From Patulibacter defluvii (GTDB lineage Bacteria > Actinomycetota > Thermoleophilia > Solirubrobacterales > Solirubrobacteraceae): a stretch of DNA of 64,000 nucleotides. Each line of letters begins with the position of its first letter. The first letter of the stretch is position 1. Below, piece after piece: positions 26,119 through 34,960 of the stretch. The position numbers were made by a program, and so were the translations under genes. The stretch spans positions 62,001-126,000 of the forward strand of contig NZ_JAWZSQ010000006.1 in NCBI RefSeq assembly GCF_034096925.1. Reading direction: 5' to 3'. The notes under the pieces were generated by a model. That model saw only the letters and a program-made list of their open reading frames with translations, searched no databases and was not told the origin of the DNA.

Positions 26119-26226
26119 GTGACTGACGCAGCAGCCCCCGATCTGCCCGACGGCTGGCACGCATGGAGCCGCCAGGCCGCATGGGACCACCCGGCAACCG
26201 CGCAAGCCGTCCAGCGATTTGAGCCA
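26119..26226 (+). pseudogene. 5' fragment of an unknown gene cut by IS3
   Basis: A GTG opens a frame (VTDAAAPDLPDGWHAWSRQ and on) that runs straight into the IS3 left end at 26227 and stops inside it. The -10-like TAGGAT upstream and the protein-like composition suggest a real N-terminus of about 36 residues. The rest of the gene is not found beyond the element, so an adjacent deletion is likely. Confidence 0.4.
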
Positions 26227-26291
26227 TGCTGGGTTTGACGGACAGCTGAGTGCGTGGCGCGCGGAGCGCGCCAGCAGGAGGATGTCCAGCA

Positions 26292-26597
26292 ATGGGACGA
26301 GGACGGCAGTACCCGCAGGAGCTGAAGGACCGAGCGATCCGGCTGTGTCTGGAGAGCGAGCGGCCGATCGCGCAGATCGCCGGCGAGCTCGACATCAACA
26401 AGGAGACGTTGCGGACGTGGGTGCGGCAGGAGCAGGCCGACCAGGCCGGCGGTGCAGGCGGGGCGGTGACGAGCGCGGAGCGCGAGGAGCTGGCCCGCCT
26501 CCGGCGCGAGAACAAAGACCTCAAACGGTCCAACGAGATTCTGAAGGCGGCGTCGGTGTTTTTCGCCAAGGAGCTCGACCAGCCCCGCACGAAGTGA
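26292..26597 (+). CDS. IS3-family transposase OrfA
   Basis: The 101-residue protein has a helix-turn-helix (YPQELKDRAIRLCLESERPI, then QIAGELDINKETLRTWVRQ) and a C-terminal leucine-zipper-like coil (REELARLRRENKDLKRSNEILK), both standard for OrfA, which binds the element's ends. The ATG at 26292 gives the family-typical start. It overlaps OrfB by four bases (GTGA). OrfB is in the -1 frame, and a GTTTTTC run near the end could also allow frameshifting to an OrfAB fusion. Confidence 0.9.
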   Translation: MGRGRQYPQELKDRAIRLCLESERPIAQIAGELDINKETLRTWVRQEQADQAGGAGGAVTSAEREELARLRRENKDLKRSNEILKAASVFFAKELDQPRTK

Positions 26598-27520
26598 CCC
26601 GGTTCATCGATGAGCACCGGGACCGCTTCGGGGTCGAGCCGATCTGTCGAGAGCTCTCGGCATCGCGGGCCGCGTACTACCGCCGGGCGACCGGCGAGCG
26701 CTCGACGCGCGCGATCGAGGACGAGCTGCTGCTCGAGCGGATCCGAGTGGTGCACGCGAAGAACTACGCCGCCTACGGATCCCGCCGGATCTGGAAGGCG
26801 CTGCTGCGCGAGGGCACTGTCGTCGGGCGTGATCGGGTGCGTCGGCTGATGCGTCAGGCCAGCCTGCAGGGCGCGAAGCGGCGCGGGAAGCCGTGGCGCA
26901 CGACGACGTCTGATCCGGCCGCGCAGCGGGCGCCCGACCGCGTCGATCGGCAGTTCGCAGCCGACGCGCCGGATCGGTTGTGGGTGGCGGACTTCACGTA
27001 TCTGAAGTGCTGGCAGGGGCCGGTGTTCTTCAGCTTCGTGCTCGACGTCTACTCGCGCCGGATCGTCGGCTGGCAGTTCGCGTCGCACATGCGCACCGAT
27101 CTCGTCCTCGACGCGCTCAGAATGGCGCTCGCGGGCAGCGAGCGCGGCGCCGACGTCGACCTCATCCACCACTCGGACGCCGGATCGCAGTACACGTCCT
27201 TTGACTTCACGCAGGAGCTGCAGGAGCACCACGTCCTTGCGTCGATCGGGTCCGTCGGCGACGCCTACGACAACGCGATGGCGGAGTCGTTCGTCGACAC
27301 CTTCAAGACCGAGCTGATCGCCGACCGCGTGTGGCGGACCCGCACCCAGCTCGAGCTCGCGATCGTGGAATGGGTCGGCTGGTACAACCACCGCCGCCTC
27401 CACGGAGAGCTCGGCGACGTGGCGCCGGCCGAGTACGAGACGGCGTGGCGGGGCGGGCTGGACTCGCCCTACGGGCTCGCCCAGCCCGCCCCGCCAGCAG
27501 CCCCGATCGCCGCAGACTAG
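26594..27520 (+). CDS. IS3-family transposase OrfB (DDE integrase)
   Basis: The 308-residue integrase-core protein begins at GTG 26594, giving VTRFIDEHRDRFGVEPICREL, the usual OrfB N-terminus. The catalytic triad is visible: Asp in WVADFTYLKCW, Asp in IHHSDAGSQY and Glu in AMAESFVDTFK. All elements look intact, so this copy may still be active. Expression is probably by coupling to, or frameshifting from, OrfA. Confidence 0.92.
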   Translation: MTRFIDEHRDRFGVEPICRELSASRAAYYRRATGERSTRAIEDELLLERIRVVHAKNYAAYGSRRIWKALLREGTVVGRDRVRRLMRQASLQGAKRRGKPWRTTTSDPAAQRAPDRVDRQFAADAPDRLWVADFTYLKCWQGPVFFSFVLDVYSRRIVGWQFASHMRTDLVLDALRMALAGSERGADVDLIHHSDAGSQYTSFDFTQELQEHHVLASIGSVGDAYDNAMAESFVDTFKTELIADRVWRTRTQLELAIVEWVGWYNHRRLHGELGDVAPAEYETAWRGGLDSPYGLAQPAPPAAPIAAD

Positions 27521-27562
27521 ATTCACCCAAACCAGACCAAACGCTGTCCCTCAAACCCAGCA

Positions 27563-28007
27563 CGGCTCACTCGACTTCCAGGACCAGCTCGACGGATGGT
27601 TCGACAAGGTCAACGCGCGGATGCACAAGACGCTCCGCGCCCGCCCAGTGGATCGGCTCGTGGAGGAGCACGCGGTGATGACCGCGTTGCCGGCGGAGAT
27701 GCCGGAAACGACGCCGCGGTGGGTGATGCGGGTGCCGCCCGATCCGTTCTTGCGGATCGACACCAACGACTACTCGCTGGACCCGGCGTTGGTGGGCCGC
27801 CGGGTCGAGGTGCAGGTCGACCAGCGGACCGTGCGCGCAGCGGCGCTGGACACCGGTGAGGTCGCGTGCGAGCACCAGCGGACGTTCGCCAAGCACCGCA
27901 CGATGATCGCGTTGGAGCACGCCCGCACGCAGCGGCAGAGTCGCCGACCGGTCGACACGCCGGTGCAGCAGCGGCTGCTGGAGCGCTACGACCAGTTGAT
28001 CGCATGA
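27563..28007 (+). pseudogene. IS21-family istA, 3' fragment truncated by IS3
   Basis: About 148 codons remain in frame (from near DFQDQLDGWFDKVNARMHKT to LLERYDQLIA). They match the C-terminal beta domain of IS21 transposases. The DDE core and N-terminal helix-turn-helix are missing, cut away at the IS3 right end (27562). The stop overlaps the istB ATG by four bases, as in intact IS21 elements. Confidence 0.85.
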
Positions 28008-28771
28008 CCAGGCCGACGACGGAGCTGGCGCACCTCTTCCGGCAGCTCAAAGCGCCCGCCGCCGCGGCCGCGCTCCCGAAGCTCGCCGACCGCGCCCGCA
28101 GCGAGGACTGGACCTACGAGCAGTTCGCCGCGGCGCTCTTGAAGACGGAGACCGACAGCCGCGACAGCCACGGCGGCCAGGCGCGGATCAAGGCCGCCCG
28201 GTTCCCGGCCCGCAAGACGTTGGAGGAGTTCGACTTCGCGTTCCAGAGCTCGTTGCGACGCGACACTGTGCTGCACCTCGGGCAGCTCGACTTCTTGGCG
28301 GGCCGGGAGAACATCGTGCTGCTCGGGCCGCCCGGCACCGGCAAGACGCACCTCTCGATCGCGCTCGGGATCCGTGCCTGCCTCGCCGGCAACCGCGTGA
28401 TGTTCAAGACCGCGACCGAGTGGGTTGCGCTGCTGGCTGACGCCCAACGCCACGGCCGCCTCGACAAGGAGCTCGATCGGTTGCAGCGGATTCCGCTCTT
28501 GATCGTGGACGAGGTCGGTTACATCCCGTTCGATCCCGAGGCCGCGAACCTGATGTTCATGCTCGTCTCCCGCCGCTACGAACGCGCCTCACTGATCGTG
28601 ACAAGCAACAAGCCGTTATCCGCGTGGGGCGAGATCTTCGGCGACGACGTGACCGCCGCGGCGATGATCGACCGGCTCGTGCACCACGCCGAGATCCTCG
28701 GCCTCAAAGGCGACAGCTACCGGCTGAAGGACCGCGACCTCGCCCGGCCCCCGGCCGCCCCGCGCGCCTGA
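28004..28771 (+). CDS. istB: IS21-family helper ATPase IstB
   Basis: The 255-residue AAA+ protein is complete: Walker A (LLGPPGTGKTHLS, near residue 107), Walker B (LLIVDEVGYIPFD), sensor region (LIVTSNKPLSAWGEIFGDD) and the C-terminal DSYRLKDRD typical of IstB/DnaC-like helpers. IstB assembles on DNA and activates the IstA transposase. Since istA is truncated here, the protein cannot move this element alone. Confidence 0.92.
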   Translation: MTRPTTELAHLFRQLKAPAAAAALPKLADRARSEDWTYEQFAAALLKTETDSRDSHGGQARIKAARFPARKTLEEFDFAFQSSLRRDTVLHLGQLDFLAGRENIVLLGPPGTGKTHLSIALGIRACLAGNRVMFKTATEWVALLADAQRHGRLDKELDRLQRIPLLIVDEVGYIPFDPEAANLMFMLVSRRYERASLIVTSNKPLSAWGEIFGDDVTAAAMIDRLVHHAEILGLKGDSYRLKDRDLARPPAAPRA

Positions 28772-28852
28772 CCGCGCAGGGTGGTGGGCGACGCTGCGGC
28801 TCGCCCTCCGGGCTTCGCCTCCGCGTCGCCCACCACCCGATCCCGCAACCCG

Positions 28853-28906
28853 AGGGGGTCAGTTTTCAACCGGCGTTAGGGGGTCACTTTTCGAACGGCC
28901 TTGACA
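28853..28906 (+). repeat. IS21 right terminal repeats and end
   Basis: Two copies of AGGGGGTCA(G/C)TTTTC (starting 28853 and 28878) are the multiple terminal repeats typical of IS21 ends. The element appears to end with TTGACA at 28906; its complement TGTCAAGG also begins the IS21-like end at 55999. Confidence 0.7.
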
Positions 28907-28989
28907 CCGAACGACCTCGTACCGGTTGCCGTGGCCTTCCGCGTCGCGTCGATCGTCGTCCGAGGACGAGTCCGGGGGTACCTGCGGGT

Positions 28990-29511
28990 TCACGGGGTTC
29001 GGTTGGGTGGCGATGGGATCTGCTGGGGGTCGGGGGCGGTCGCGGGCGACCAGTCGGCCCAGTCGGGCGGGAGTTGCTGGCCGCCTTGGTGGAAGTGACT
29101 GGTGTCGACGACGAGGAAGAGAGCGGTCGCGTCGGCGATGGTGGTGCCCTGGTCCTCCAGGCGCGCTTGCAGGAAGAGCTTGCGTCCGCGGCGCTCGACG
29201 CACCAGCCGACCACGTGCAGCGGCCGGCCCAGCAGCACGGATGCCTTGTAGTTGACCGAAAGGTTCGCGGTGACGGCCGGGGTGCCCAGTACGACCAGGA
29301 GCAGCCCGAAGGTGTCGTCCAGGACGGTGGCAATCGCGCCGCCGTGAGCGATGCCGGGAGCACCTTCGTGGCGGTGGTCGAACGTAACGTCGCCGCGGAC
29401 GCGGTCACCGTCGACATGGAGGCGCAGTCCCATGCTGCAGGGGTTCTGCGATCCGCAGCCCAGGCAGTTGGGGTGGTGCTCGGGGATCGAGCCGTCGGCA
29501 GCGACTCTCAC
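28990..29511 (-). CDS. PaaI/YdiI-type hot-dog acyl-CoA thioesterase, copy 1
   Basis: The 173-residue single hot-dog domain contains a CLGCGSQNP zinc-like Cys pair near the start, the catalytic loop APGIAHGGAIATVLDD and the family strand TPAVTANLSVNYKASVLL. Such enzymes hydrolyse acyl-CoA thioesters. The GTG at 29511 overlaps the stop of the upstream BtrH/DUF4872 gene (GTGA), so the two are co-translated. A paralogue sharing the DGSIPEHHP start lies at 34961-35443. It probably trims or releases acyl-CoA intermediates of the island pathway. Confidence 0.85.
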   Translation of the reverse strand: MRVAADGSIPEHHPNCLGCGSQNPCSMGLRLHVDGDRVRGDVTFDHRHEGAPGIAHGGAIATVLDDTFGLLLVVLGTPAVTANLSVNYKASVLLGRPLHVVGWCVERRGRKLFLQARLEDQGTTIADATALFLVVDTSHFHQGGQQLPPDWADWSPATAPDPQQIPSPPNRTP

Positions 29512-30527
29512 AGCAGCGCCTCCAGGGCCTGCAGGGCCTCGTGCTCGAGGTCGTCGATGTGCTGGACGTGCTCGCGGGCTGCACCGAGATCGTGGGCGGC
29601 GGCACTGACGGCCAGCGCCTTCCACCGCTCGGCTAGCGTGGTGGCGACCGTCGCTGCGTCGGCGATGGTCGGGTCGCGGAGTGTGTCTGCGGCCTGCTGG
29701 AGGTAGTCGGCTTGCAGCGAGCGGAACATCGCCCCGCCGGTGCCGGCTTTGACGATCAGGACGGCCAGGAGGCCGAGCGCTTGGGGCAGGGTGTCTTCGA
29801 ACGTCTCGGGCCAGTCGGGGAAGGCGCGGGCGAAGTGCGACACGCCGGCCAGGCCGGAGGTGCCCCGCAGCCCGCCGACGACGTCGGGCTCGTTGCGCAT
29901 GTTGTGCGACGTCGTCGCGGCGGCGGCCCTGACGGCGTCTTGTAGGGCTGGGAGCGCGGTCGGCCAGTCGTACCGGAAGCGGGTGCTGCGGTTGGGGCTG
30001 GGGAACCCGTCGGAGTTGAGCGCCCGGCGCAGACTGGTGTAGGAGCAGGGCTGCAGCTCGTCGCGGTCGTTGTCGGCGATCCACGCGATCTGCTGGTCGT
30101 CGTCGTATCCGCAGATGACGATCGCGTGGCGGGTGTTGACCATCCGCACCCGCAGGTACTCCAGGTGCGCGATGTCGGCCCAGACCAGCGGCGGGTCGCC
30201 CTGGTCGATCGCGTGCTTGATGGCTTGCCAGCCCTCGTCGGGATCATCGGTGCTCTGGACGTGCGCGGTGGCACCGAGGTGCGCGGCGACGTCGTGCTCC
30301 ATCGACCCGACCCGGCCGACGAGGTAGAACGGAACGCCGGGCAGTTGGTCGGCGTAGAAGAACCCGTAGCCGCCGGAGAGTCCGAACACCAGCGACTCGT
30401 TGAGCGGCCCGGTGCCGTAGTCCAGCCGGTGGAACTCGAGCAGGTCGCGCAGCGCACCGGATGCACAGTGCCCGGCTCGGCGGTGCGGGAACGGTCGCGG
30501 GATCGACGGTGCGGCGGGGACGCTCAT
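29508..30527 (-). CDS. BtrH N-domain/DUF4872 protein
   Basis: The 339-residue protein has a papain-like BtrH_N domain (about 10-140: RRAGHCASGALRDLLEF with a Cys, and TRHAIVICGYDDDQQIAWIADND with His and Asp) followed by a mostly helical DUF4872 domain (150-330). BtrH itself is an acyltransferase that moves an acyl group from a carrier protein to an aminoglycoside; many homologues are uncharacterised. It is coupled to the thioesterase downstream and ends the operon led by ferredoxin and P450. An acyl-transfer role is inference. Confidence 0.75.
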   Translation of the reverse strand: MSVPAAPSIPRPFPHRRAGHCASGALRDLLEFHRLDYGTGPLNESLVFGLSGGYGFFYADQLPGVPFYLVGRVGSMEHDVAAHLGATAHVQSTDDPDEGWQAIKHAIDQGDPPLVWADIAHLEYLRVRMVNTRHAIVICGYDDDQQIAWIADNDRDELQPCSYTSLRRALNSDGFPSPNRSTRFRYDWPTALPALQDAVRAAAATTSHNMRNEPDVVGGLRGTSGLAGVSHFARAFPDWPETFEDTLPQALGLLAVLIVKAGTGGAMFRSLQADYLQQAADTLRDPTIADAATVATTLAERWKALAVSAAAHDLGAAREHVQHIDDLEHEALQALEALL

Positions 30528-30549
30528 GAGGCGGGCTCCGGGGCAGGGA

Positions 30550-31791
30550 TCATCGGGCAGTCTTGGCGGGGGCGTTCAACAGGGACACCAGCGAGGTGTC
30601 GGGGTCGGCCAGTTGGTCGAGGTCGGGCTGCAGACGCTCGGTGATCGCGCGCTTGCTGAACATGAACTCCTTGGGTCGGTTCACGCAATCTGCGGCGATC
30701 AGCCGGCCGTCGATGAGGTAGAAGCACGCGAAGCTGCGGCCATGGGCGGGGTCCCCGCGTAGTACGACCTGATCGTGACCGGTGCTCAGGCCGGCGATCT
30801 GGAGCTTGAGGTCGTACTGGTCGGACCAGAACCACGGCAGGGCGGAGATCGGCTTCTCCCGTCCGCAGATCGCTCCCGCGACGGCCTTGGCGTGCTCGAG
30901 CGCGTTGGCCACGCACTCCAGTCGCATCCGCGTGCCGTAGCGGGCGTCGGGGTGGTTGGCGCAGTCGCCGGCGGCGAAGATGCGCGGGTCGTCGGTGCGG
31001 CCGTGCTCGTCGACGACGATCCCGTCCTGGACCGTCAGCCCGGCGTCGCGGGCGAGCTCGACGTTGGGCAGGACGCCGACGCCGACGATCACGAGGTCGG
31101 CGGGGATCTCGGTGCCGTCGGTGAGGCGGACGGCCCGGACGTGCCCGTTGCCTTGAAACCCCGCGACGCCGACGCCGGTGCGCAGGTCGACGCCCTCCTC
31201 GCGGTGCACGCGGTCGTAGAAGGCCGAGACCTCGGGGGCGGTGACGCGCTGCAGGACGCGCTCGGCGACCTCGAGGACCGCGACCTCGATCCCCAGCTTG
31301 CGCAGTGACGCGGCGGCCTCCAGGCCGATGTAGCCGGCGCCGACGATGACGGCCCGACGGGCGGCCTTCAGGGTGCCGCGGATGGCCGCGATGTCGGCGG
31401 CGTCGCGCAGGGCGTGCACGCCGTCCAGGTCGGCCCCGGGCACGTCCAGCGGGCGGGGCCGCGCGCCGGTGCAGAGGACGAGCCGGTCGTAGGACAGCGC
31501 ATCGCCGTCGTCGAGGGCGACGGTCGACGCGTCGCGGTCGATCCCGGTGACGCGGGCGTGCCGGAAGCCCACGTCCTCCTTCTCGTAGAACTCCGGCCCC
31601 CGGATCAGGAGGTCGTCGAGCGTCGTCGTCCCGTGGAGGAACGTCTTGGACAGCGGCGGCCGCTGGTAGGGCAGCGACGGCTCGTCGCCGACGAGCAGGA
31701 CCTCGCCCTCCCAGCCGCCCTGGCGCAGGCTCACGCAAAGCTGCGCGCTCGCGTGTCCGGCCCCGACGACGATCACCCGGTCGCGTCCCAT
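30550..31791 (-). CDS. NAD(P)H-dependent ferredoxin reductase (putidaredoxin-reductase type)
   Basis: The 413-residue flavoprotein has an N-terminal FAD motif (VIVVGAGHASAQLCVSLR), a second Rossmann motif for NAD(P)H (AVIVGAGYIGLEAAASLRKLG, near residue 145) and the FAD-contacting FAAGDCANH. The C-terminal domain includes WFWSDQYDLKLQIAG, standard for reductases that feed 2Fe-2S ferredoxins. It shuttles electrons from NAD(P)H to the ferredoxin at 33.3 kb and on to the CYP153-type P450. Only about 33 bases separate it from the P450 gene, so one operon is likely. Confidence 0.92.
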   Translation of the reverse strand: MGRDRVIVVGAGHASAQLCVSLRQGGWEGEVLLVGDEPSLPYQRPPLSKTFLHGTTTLDDLLIRGPEFYEKEDVGFRHARVTGIDRDASTVALDDGDALSYDRLVLCTGARPRPLDVPGADLDGVHALRDAADIAAIRGTLKAARRAVIVGAGYIGLEAAASLRKLGIEVAVLEVAERVLQRVTAPEVSAFYDRVHREEGVDLRTGVGVAGFQGNGHVRAVRLTDGTEIPADLVIVGVGVLPNVELARDAGLTVQDGIVVDEHGRTDDPRIFAAGDCANHPDARYGTRMRLECVANALEHAKAVAGAICGREKPISALPWFWSDQYDLKLQIAGLSTGHDQVVLRGDPAHGRSFACFYLIDGRLIAADCVNRPKEFMFSKRAITERLQPDLDQLADPDTSLVSLLNAPAKTAR

Positions 31792-31824
31792 CCCCGTCCC
31801 CTCGTCCGTCGCGGCCGTCGCGGC

Positions 31825-33270
31825 TCAGGCGCCCGAGGTCGCCTCGACGCGGACCGGCGTCTGCTCGCGCGCGGGCTTCGGCGTCAGCTGCACCTGCATG
31901 TCGCTGTAGCCCTTGACGAAGTTCGACTGCACATAGCCGGGCTCCCCGACGACCTCGATGCGGTCGAACCGCTCGAGCAGCTCCTCCCACAGGATCCGCA
32001 GCTGCATCTCGGCCAGGCGGTTGCCCATGCAGCGGTGCACGCCGAACCCGAACGACATGTGGTTGCGGGCGTTCTTGCGATCGATTATCAGTCGGTCCGG
32101 CTCCTCGAACTTGGACTCGTCGCGGTTGCCCGACGCGTACCACATGAGGATCGGGTCGCCTTTGCGGATGAACTGGCCGCGGAAGTGCAGGTCGCGGGTC
32201 GCGACGCGGCGCATGTAGGCCAGCGGGGTCTGCCAGCGGATGATCTCCGAGACCATGTTCGGGATCAGCTTCGGGTCGGCCTTGAGCTTCTCGAACTCGT
32301 CCGGGAACCGATTGAGCGCCAGGACGCCGCCGGACATCGAGTTGCGGGTGGTGTCGTTGCCGCCGACGATCAGCAGCGTGAGGTTGCCGAGGAACTCAAA
32401 CGGCTTCTTGATGAGGTCCTTCGTGTCCTCCGACGTCTGCATCAGCGTGATCAGATCGAAGCCGTCGGGCTCGCCCGCGGCGCGCCGCGCCGCCTTGTCG
32501 TGCCACAACGCCGTGAAGCTCCGCGCCAGCTCCTGCGCCGCAGGGAAGACGTCGTCCTGGTGGGTCGTGCCGCCGGTGGCGTCCGCGGAACCGCTGATCG
32601 TGTCGGACCAATACGTGAGCTTGCGCCGCTGCTCGTAGGGGAAGTCCAACAGCGTCGCGAGCATGCGCCCCGTGATCTCCTTCGAGACGCGCTCGACCCA
32701 GTCGAAGGGCCGGTCGGTCGGCAGGTTGTCGAGCACGTCCTGCACACGCTCGCGGATCAGCGACTCCATCTCCTTGAGGTTCTTCGGCGCCACCACGCCC
32801 TGGACGGCCCGACGTTGCACGTCGTGCTTGGGCGGGTCCATCGCGATGAACATCTCGGCGTTGAACGGCGGCGGCCCCAGGACGATGAACGGCTCGGCCG
32901 AGAAGTCGTCCGGATTGGAATCGACGGCCTGGATGTCGGCGTATCGCGTGATCGACCAGAACGGCCCGAACGGACTGTCGCCCTGGTAGTGGACCGGGGC
33001 CTCCTCACGCAGCCGCTTGAAGTACGGGTACCACTGGCCCTGCCGGTTCATGAACGGGTTGCTGACGTCGATCTCCTCCAGCGGCACATCCGCCGGGTCC
33101 GGGATCGGCTGCTCGTCGAACACCAGGGGCTTGTCGCCCCCGACCAGGCGCTTGGCCCGCAGAGCGAGGCCGACTCCCTGAATGACGCGTTCGGCGGGCA
33201 CGGTCGCCTGCAGGACGTCGCTCGCACGGACCTTCGTCCGCTCGATGAGGTTGCTCTCGGTCTTCGGCAT
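31825..33270 (-). CDS. CYP153-type cytochrome P450 (terminal alkane/aliphatic hydroxylase)
   Basis: The 481-residue P450 has the haem loop FGFGVHRCMGNRLAEMQL (Cys ligand near residue 425), the I-helix LLIVGGNDTTRNSMSGG and the ExxR region MVSEIIRWQTPLAYMRR. These phrases, with MFIAMDPPKHDVQRR, are characteristic of CYP153 soluble alkane omega-hydroxylases. The ATG at 33270 follows GGGGAG. Ferredoxin is encoded upstream and reductase downstream, giving the complete three-part system. It probably hydroxylates the unactivated end of an alkyl chain, the first step before CoA activation and beta-oxidation by other island genes. Confidence 0.92.
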   Translation of the reverse strand: MPKTESNLIERTKVRASDVLQATVPAERVIQGVGLALRAKRLVGGDKPLVFDEQPIPDPADVPLEEIDVSNPFMNRQGQWYPYFKRLREEAPVHYQGDSPFGPFWSITRYADIQAVDSNPDDFSAEPFIVLGPPPFNAEMFIAMDPPKHDVQRRAVQGVVAPKNLKEMESLIRERVQDVLDNLPTDRPFDWVERVSKEITGRMLATLLDFPYEQRRKLTYWSDTISGSADATGGTTHQDDVFPAAQELARSFTALWHDKAARRAAGEPDGFDLITLMQTSEDTKDLIKKPFEFLGNLTLLIVGGNDTTRNSMSGGVLALNRFPDEFEKLKADPKLIPNMVSEIIRWQTPLAYMRRVATRDLHFRGQFIRKGDPILMWYASGNRDESKFEEPDRLIIDRKNARNHMSFGFGVHRCMGNRLAEMQLRILWEELLERFDRIEVVGEPGYVQSNFVKGYSDMQVQLTPKPAREQTPVRVEATSGA

Positions 33271-33314
33271 GGTGGTTCGCTCCCCTGTTCGTGGTCCGTG
33301 GTGTCTTGACGCGC

Positions 33315-33635
33315 TTACATCTGGAACTCGGGCAGGTGCACGACGAGTCCGTCGACGTCGGACGATGCTCGCAACTGGCACCCGAGGCGGGAGTTCGGAA
33401 CGCACTCCGCCGACATCTCCACCATCGCGCTCTCCACGTCCGAGCGCGTCCCCGTGGTCCCGATCCACGCGTCGTCGACGATCACGTGGCACGTGCCGCA
33501 CGACGCCTCCCCGCCGCAGTCGCCGTCGATCCCCGGGACCCCGTTGTTCGTGGCGAGCTCCATCAACGAGACGCCCTCCACCAGCTCGACCTCGTGCGCG
33601 GTGCCGTCGTGCTCGACGAACGTGATAGTGCCCAT
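33315..33635 (-). CDS. 2Fe-2S ferredoxin of the P450 system
   Basis: The 106-residue adrenodoxin/putidaredoxin-type ferredoxin has cluster ligands in GDCGGEASCGTCHV (C-x5-C-x2-C) and the fourth Cys in RLGCQLR. I place the start at ATG 33635 because GGAGAGG lies nine bases ahead of it; the GTG at 33644 would abut that ribosome site. It passes electrons from the reductase to the CYP153-type P450 and is the first gene of the operon. Confidence 0.92.
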   Translation of the reverse strand: MGTITFVEHDGTAHEVELVEGVSLMELATNNGVPGIDGDCGGEASCGTCHVIVDDAWIGTTGTRSDVESAMVEMSAECVPNSRLGCQLRASSDVDGLVVHLPEFQM

Positions 33636-33700
33636 GGTGTTCACCTCTCCGGATGATGATGATGGCCGCTGCCGCTGTGTTCGCGCCTACGGCACTTCGA

Positions 33701-33715
33701 TACGTCTCGAACGTA
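33701..33715. promoter_or_regulatory. Inverted-repeat operator TACGT-CTCGA-ACGTA
   Basis: A perfect 5+5+5 inverted repeat lies 65 bases before the ferredoxin start, in the 310-base gap shared with the divergent TetR gene at 33947. Position and size suit a TetR dimer. It differs from the GTTA-N8-TAAC boxes elsewhere in the island, so the two TetR proteins may use different sites. Confidence 0.45.
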
Positions 33716-33946
33716 CCACTTTTCTGCGCCGATCGGCGAACAATTCAGATCGCGGGCTTCGGCCGCGGCAGGCGCCGCAGCCGACCGGAGGGCGGCAGCG
33801 CCGAGGTCCCGTCGTTCCGCGATACTGAGGTTGCTCGGGGCGCGATCGGATTCTGCTCCCCCGGGCGGAGGCCGCGATTCGCCAGGCCCTTCTTCATCCG
33901 TGCCCCGCCCATCCGACCCAGGCTCAGCCCCGATCCAGCGCCACCC

Positions 33947-34564
33947 ATGAGCCGGCCGACGCACCTGACCCGCAAGGGCGCCGAGCGCGCCGAGCAGATC
34001 CTCGAAGCGACGCTGCGGTGTCTCGCCCGTGATGGGTACGCGGACACGTCCCTGCAACGGGTAGCAGAGGAGGCAGGGGTTCCGAAGCGCGCGATCTCGT
34101 ACTACTTCGTGTCTCGGGACGGCCTGCTGATCAAGGCGGCCGACCACCTGATCGCGCGTCTCGTCGGGCAGATCATGCAAGCGGTCGAGGCGCTCGACGA
34201 TGCGGACAGCATCATCGACATCGGTCTCAGTGCCTCGTGGGACGGACTGACCCGGGACCGGGCACTGCTCGTCGCGTGGCTCGGTCTGCAGACGGAGGCG
34301 ATCACCAACCCATCGCTTGCCCCGGCCGCGGTTGCCGCGTCGGACCAGCTACGTCGGATGATCGACGCCCTGATCGACGCTCACCGAGCCCGCGGTGGCC
34401 AGCTCATGTTCCCGCAGCAGACCGTGCAGATCACGACGCTTGCCTGGCTCCAGGGGCTCGCGCTGGAATGGGCCAGCACGGGGTCCACGCCGGCGCTCGA
34501 AGACGCCATCGACGCCTTCCGCGCGTGGCTGAAGGCGGCGGCGCACCCGCCGAGCCGTCTGTAG
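33947..34564 (+). CDS. TetR-family transcriptional regulator
   Basis: The 205-residue protein has a TetR helix-turn-helix (RAEQILEATLRCLARDGYADTS, then LQRVAEEAGVPKRAISYYF) at residues about 12-60 and a helical ligand domain (TetR_C type) with Ala/Trp-rich helices. ATG 33947 is chosen because upstream codons are low-complexity shadow sequence. It is divergent from the P450 operon, a common layout for a repressor of that operon. It is also one of two candidates for binding the regulon box found at four island promoters. Confidence 0.88.
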   Translation: MSRPTHLTRKGAERAEQILEATLRCLARDGYADTSLQRVAEEAGVPKRAISYYFVSRDGLLIKAADHLIARLVGQIMQAVEALDDADSIIDIGLSASWDGLTRDRALLVAWLGLQTEAITNPSLAPAAVAASDQLRRMIDALIDAHRARGGQLMFPQQTVQITTLAWLQGLALEWASTGSTPALEDAIDAFRAWLKAAAHPPSRL

Positions 34565-34960
34565 GGAACGGACATCGAGTCGGCGGACCGGCGGTCGCAG
34601 AGCACGCGGGAGCGTGGACCGTCCGATCGGCTCGGGCGACGCGGCGATGACCGAGACCCAGGGTATCGACGGCCGAGCGACGCGATCTCCGAGTCGCGAC
34701 AACCGAGCTGTCCGCGGCGCGGGCCCGGGGACCACGAGGCCGCGGCAGGGGTGCCGCGGCGCGCACGTCCGAAGGCTTCTCCGATCGGGGAAGTCCATGT
34801 ACGCTGAAGCCGTGGTCCAGCACGACGACCTCACCGGTCCGGTCCCCCCTGCAACACGAACGCGGACGCTCCTGCGCCGCCGCGCCGGGCGCTCTCGCGC
34901 GACCCTGCAGGAGGTTCGGTGCCCGGAACACGACGCGGTTGCGGCCGGGGATTTCACCGC
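34565..34960. other. Gene-free stretch
   Basis: An open frame at 34614-34964 is Arg/Thr-rich with no recognisable domain or ribosome site and is probably not coding. I see no repeats or clear promoter here apart from whatever drives the thioesterase at 34961. Confidence 0.4.

Larger units (their letters stand above)
26227..27562 (+). mobile_element. Complete IS3-family insertion sequence
   Basis: The element is 1,336 bases long. The left end TGCTGGGTTTGACGGACAGC (26227-26246) matches the inverted right end (27543-27562) at 19 of 20 bases. It carries the usual overlapping orfA and orfB. No target-site duplication is seen (TTGAGCCA before, CGGCTCAC after), and the flanks are unrelated, consistent with a deletion after insertion. 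It cuts the istA gene of an IS21 element on its right. Confidence 0.9.

Noticed and set aside
26570..26597. Programmed -1 frameshift in IS3
   Set aside because: Only G-TTT-TTC is present, not a strong slippery heptamer, and the GTGA overlap already explains OrfB expression; kept only as a possibility in the OrfA entry.
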